Assembly (NCBI RefSeq): GCF_001458115.1
Contig: NZ_CZRP01000013.1
Coordinates: forward strand, 1,504,779-1,568,778
Source: Gracilibacillus massiliensis
GTDB lineage: Bacteria; Bacillota; Bacilli; Bacillales; Amphibacillaceae
Direction of reading: 5' to 3'
DNA: 64,000 bases
The notes under the pieces were generated by a model that was not told the origin of the DNA, did not search any database, and saw nothing but the letters and a program-made list of their open reading frames with translations. The number at the start of each line of letters is the position of its first letter. The stretch's first letter is position 1. Below are positions 61,700 to 64,000 of the stretch, piece after piece. The position numbers and the translations under genes were made by a program.

Positions 61700-63190
61700 T
61701 TAGGATTTAGACTTCTTTTGAATATCTTTTGGATATAAATAACCTGGACGAAAAAGCTCTTTTTTTACAGGTTTGCGAAACACCGTATCTTCTGGAGAAA
61801 GAAAATGTGGTGACATCGGTGAGAAGAAAGGAACACCGAACGATTTAACAGAAGCAGCATACATAAAAAACAATAAAAATACCCCTGTTAAGGCAAGCAT
61901 TCCATATGCTCCCGCTGCTAGAATAAATACAAAGCGCATTAAGCGAACCATAAAGTTTATATTCAGATCTGCTAAAGCAAAAGAAGATAAACCAGATAAA
62001 GCGGCAACTATAACAATAATAGGGCTGATAATATTTGCTTCCACTGCAGCTTGGCCTAAAATCAATGCACCAACAATACCAATCGTAGGCCCCAAAGGAT
62101 TTGGTATTCTGAGACCTGCCTCCCTAATTAACTCAAAGGCTATTTCCATAATTAACACTTCAAATATTAGTGGAAATGGAACACGTTCTCGTGATGCTGT
62201 GATTGCTAGCAATAAGTCAGGGGGAATCATTTCACTATGAAAATTCGATATAGCTACATAGGAAGCAGAAATCAGTAACGTTAAATAGAAACAAAGCAAA
62301 CGAATCGCGCGAGTGAAATTCCCGTATAAAAACCGTAAATAACGGTCCTCTGGTGAATGAAAAAAAGACCAAAAAGTAACCGGAACAATCAGACAAGCTG
62401 AGGAACTGTCCATTAATAGCACAATAAAACCGTCTTCTAAATAAGCGGTAGCTTTATCAGGCCTCTCTGTATATAGAACGGTCGGAATAACGGAATATGG
62501 TCGTTCTTCGATGTATTGCTCCAAAATTTCTACATTACGGATACTATCAACCGAAATATCCTTAAGTTTCTCTCTAACTTGCTCCAAAATGTCATTATTG
62601 ACCAAATCTTTAATATAAACCATGTTTACTTCATTGATGGAACGTTCACCAATTTGAATTCCTTCGTTTATTAATTGGTTATTATGAAGTTGTTTTCGAA
62701 TTAAAGATAGGTTGGTATTTAATGATTCTGTAAAGGCATCTTGTGGGCCTTTAACAGTAGGTTCATTTTCTGATTTAAAAATAGAGCGGTGTTGAAAATC
62801 AGCAACGTCCATCGCATAGGCTGAAGCATCTTCTTCGATAAAAAGAATAACTTTTCCACTATTCATGTTTTGTATTACTTTACTAAACTCTTTTGTTTCT
62901 TTAATATTTTCAATGGAAACAACATTCGCAACAGTACTGCCTTCATTTTCTAGTAATGGCTTAATCACATGCATATTAATTTTCGAGCCATCCACTATTG
63001 AACTGTAATAAAAAAGACAGCCTTCTTTATTATTGAACTGTATCTTGATTGACCTCATCGAAAAATCTTTGTTGTGTTTATAAGAAAAGAGATACTTCAT
63101 TTCTTGAATATTGCTTTCAAGAGAATTGGAAACTTTCTTTTGTTCGATAGAAGAAGGAGATTCGGACGATTTTTTAAAAAAGCGAACCAT
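61700..63190 (-). CDS. gerA: Spore germination protein, GerAA family
   Basis: This is the A subunit of the receptor, 496 residues. The long hydrophilic N-terminal part (about 1-280) is followed by the membrane part with GLRIPNPLGPTIGIVGALILGQAAVEA and PFFSPMSPHFLSPEDTVFRKP near the C-terminus. GAGGTGC precedes the start. It is the first gene of the operon gerA-gerB-gerC plus one or two small genes. Confidence 0.93.
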   Translation of the reverse strand: MVRFFKKSSESPSSIEQKKVSNSLESNIQEMKYLFSYKHNKDFSMRSIKIQFNNKEGCLFYYSSIVDGSKINMHVIKPLLENEGSTVANVVSIENIKETKEFSKVIQNMNSGKVILFIEEDASAYAMDVADFQHRSIFKSENEPTVKGPQDAFTESLNTNLSLIRKQLHNNQLINEGIQIGERSINEVNMVYIKDLVNNDILEQVREKLKDISVDSIRNVEILEQYIEERPYSVIPTVLYTERPDKATAYLEDGFIVLLMDSSSACLIVPVTFWSFFHSPEDRYLRFLYGNFTRAIRLLCFYLTLLISASYVAISNFHSEMIPPDLLLAITASRERVPFPLIFEVLIMEIAFELIREAGLRIPNPLGPTIGIVGALILGQAAVEANIISPIIVIVAALSGLSSFALADLNINFMVRLMRFVFILAAGAYGMLALTGVFLLFFMYAASVKSFGVPFFSPMSPHFLSPEDTVFRKPVKKELFRPGYLYPKDIQKKSKS

Positions 63191-63417
63191 ACAAGCACCT
63201 CATTCATAGTTTCTAGTTGTTAATATATACAGGATTCGTATAATTATGTACTTCCAAAGTTTTGCTAACAATCAGCAGGACTATAAGCCTTAGTTGAACA
63301 AAACCGCACATTAAATGACTTGCTTTCTTTTCTGAATTCGTTACAATATTAATGTAAGGGATTACAAAATAAGTTAATAAAATTGAAAGCGCCAACAATT
63401 ATTTAAGAGGTGATAAA

Positions 63418-64000
63418 ATGGATATGACAAAAGTGCCGGCGAGATCCGAAAAGCCTAATGTAAAGGATCTTGATACATTACGAAAAGGTTTTGATTGGGA
63501 AGAAATAAAGAAAAACTTTAGTTGGTATCAAACAGGAAAGGTAAATGCTGCATACGAAGCAATTGACAGACATGCAGAAGATCCTGCTAAAAAAGACCAA
63601 GTGGCATTATTGTATTCAGCTCCAGATCGAGAAGAGAGCGTCACTTTTGAACAGTTAAGTAAACAGAGTAATAAAACTGCAAATATATTTAAAAAATATG
63701 GTATAGAAAAAGGGGATCGTGTCTTTTTATTTATGCCGAGGAGCCCAGAGTTTTATGCAAATTTCTTTGGCATTCTTAAAGTCGGTGCAATTGCTGGACC
63801 GTTATTCGAGGCATTTATGGAGCAAGCAGTTCGCGATCGTTTAGAGGATAGTGAAGCGACAATGCTGATTACAACACCAGAATTGTTAGAACGTGTGCCT
63901 GTCGATGATTTGCCAAATCTAAAACAAATTGTATTAGTAGGTGCTGATGATGTTAAGGGTGACGGGTATATTGATTTTAATAAAGAAATGGAACAGGCAT
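63418..64000 (+). CDS. acsA: Acetyl-CoA synthetase / acetate-CoA ligase (5' part)
   Basis: The frame starts at 63418 after AGAGGTGA and stays open to the window end, giving the first 194 residues of an AMP-forming acyl-CoA synthetase. The N-terminal ACAS region (FSWYQTGKVNAAYEAIDRH) and the ANL fold (VTFEQLSKQSNKTANIFKKY, DRVFLFMPRSPEFY, KVGAIAGPLFEAF) are clear. It activates acetate to acetyl-CoA if it is AcsA, as the N-terminal pattern suggests. The AMP-binding P-loop and catalytic lysine lie beyond the window. Confidence 0.88.
   Translation, partial: MDMTKVPARSEKPNVKDLDTLRKGFDWEEIKKNFSWYQTGKVNAAYEAIDRHAEDPAKKDQVALLYSAPDREESVTFEQLSKQSNKTANIFKKYGIEKGDRVFLFMPRSPEFYANFFGILKVGAIAGPLFEAFMEQAVRDRLEDSEATMLITTPELLERVPVDDLPNLKQIVLVGADDVKGDGYIDFNKEMEQA

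Overview
The window is chromosomal DNA of a low-GC, endospore-forming member of the Bacillaceae. Gene order, strong GGAGG ribosome binding sites, a gerA-type germination operon and Bacillus-type parS and DnaA boxes all point that way. The halotolerant Gracilibacillus/Virgibacillus/Oceanobacillus group is a guess from general resemblance. The window spans the replication origin at about 39.7-41.65 kb, with most genes on either side transcribed away from it.

Left of the origin (minus strand, reading away from it) lies the classical block rpmH-rnpA-yidC-jag-mnmE-mnmG-rsmG-noc-parA-parB, then a DUF554 gene, a ykvI-like gene, a DUF951 gene, ychF and rpsF-ssb-rpsR. Two parS sites sit in this block. 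The next conserved block (yybS-gdpP-rplI-dnaB, then purA and an M23 peptidase gene) is separated by two accessory stretches. One (15.9-25.1 kb) carries a HAD phosphatase, serA, an ECF sigma/anti-sigma pair, a duplicated-domain surface protein with its own lipoprotein-type class F sortase, and a TetR/DUF2306 operon. The other (4.5-11 kb) carries an IS1634-family element, an IS1182-family element, and a divergent FAD monooxygenase/TetR pair. An IS3-family element runs off the left edge.

Right of the origin (plus strand) the order is dnaA-dnaN-yaaA-recF-remB-gyrB-gyrA, a degenerate HD-GYP gene, guaB, dacA, pdxS-pdxT, a T-box, serS, tRNA-Ser, proC and tRNA-Arg. A minus-strand gerA-type operon with two small extra genes and the 5' part of an acetyl-CoA synthetase gene follow. 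There is no rRNA operon after gyrA.

The least expected content is in the intergenic DNA. (1) A family of large hairpin repeats (at least six good copies) shares an apical stem whose sequence changes in a compensating way, and an invariant asymmetric internal loop. (2) A 343-449 bp element with 13-bp terminal inverted repeats carries one of these hairpins; one copy lies beside oriC and another lies between the serS T-box and the serS start codon. (3) A short palindrome family sits 4-6 nt after stop codons and looks like a portable terminator; one copy was split by the IS1182 element with a 9-bp target duplication. (4) The IS1634-family element produced a 99-bp direct repeat that copies the whole purA promoter with its putative PurR boxes.
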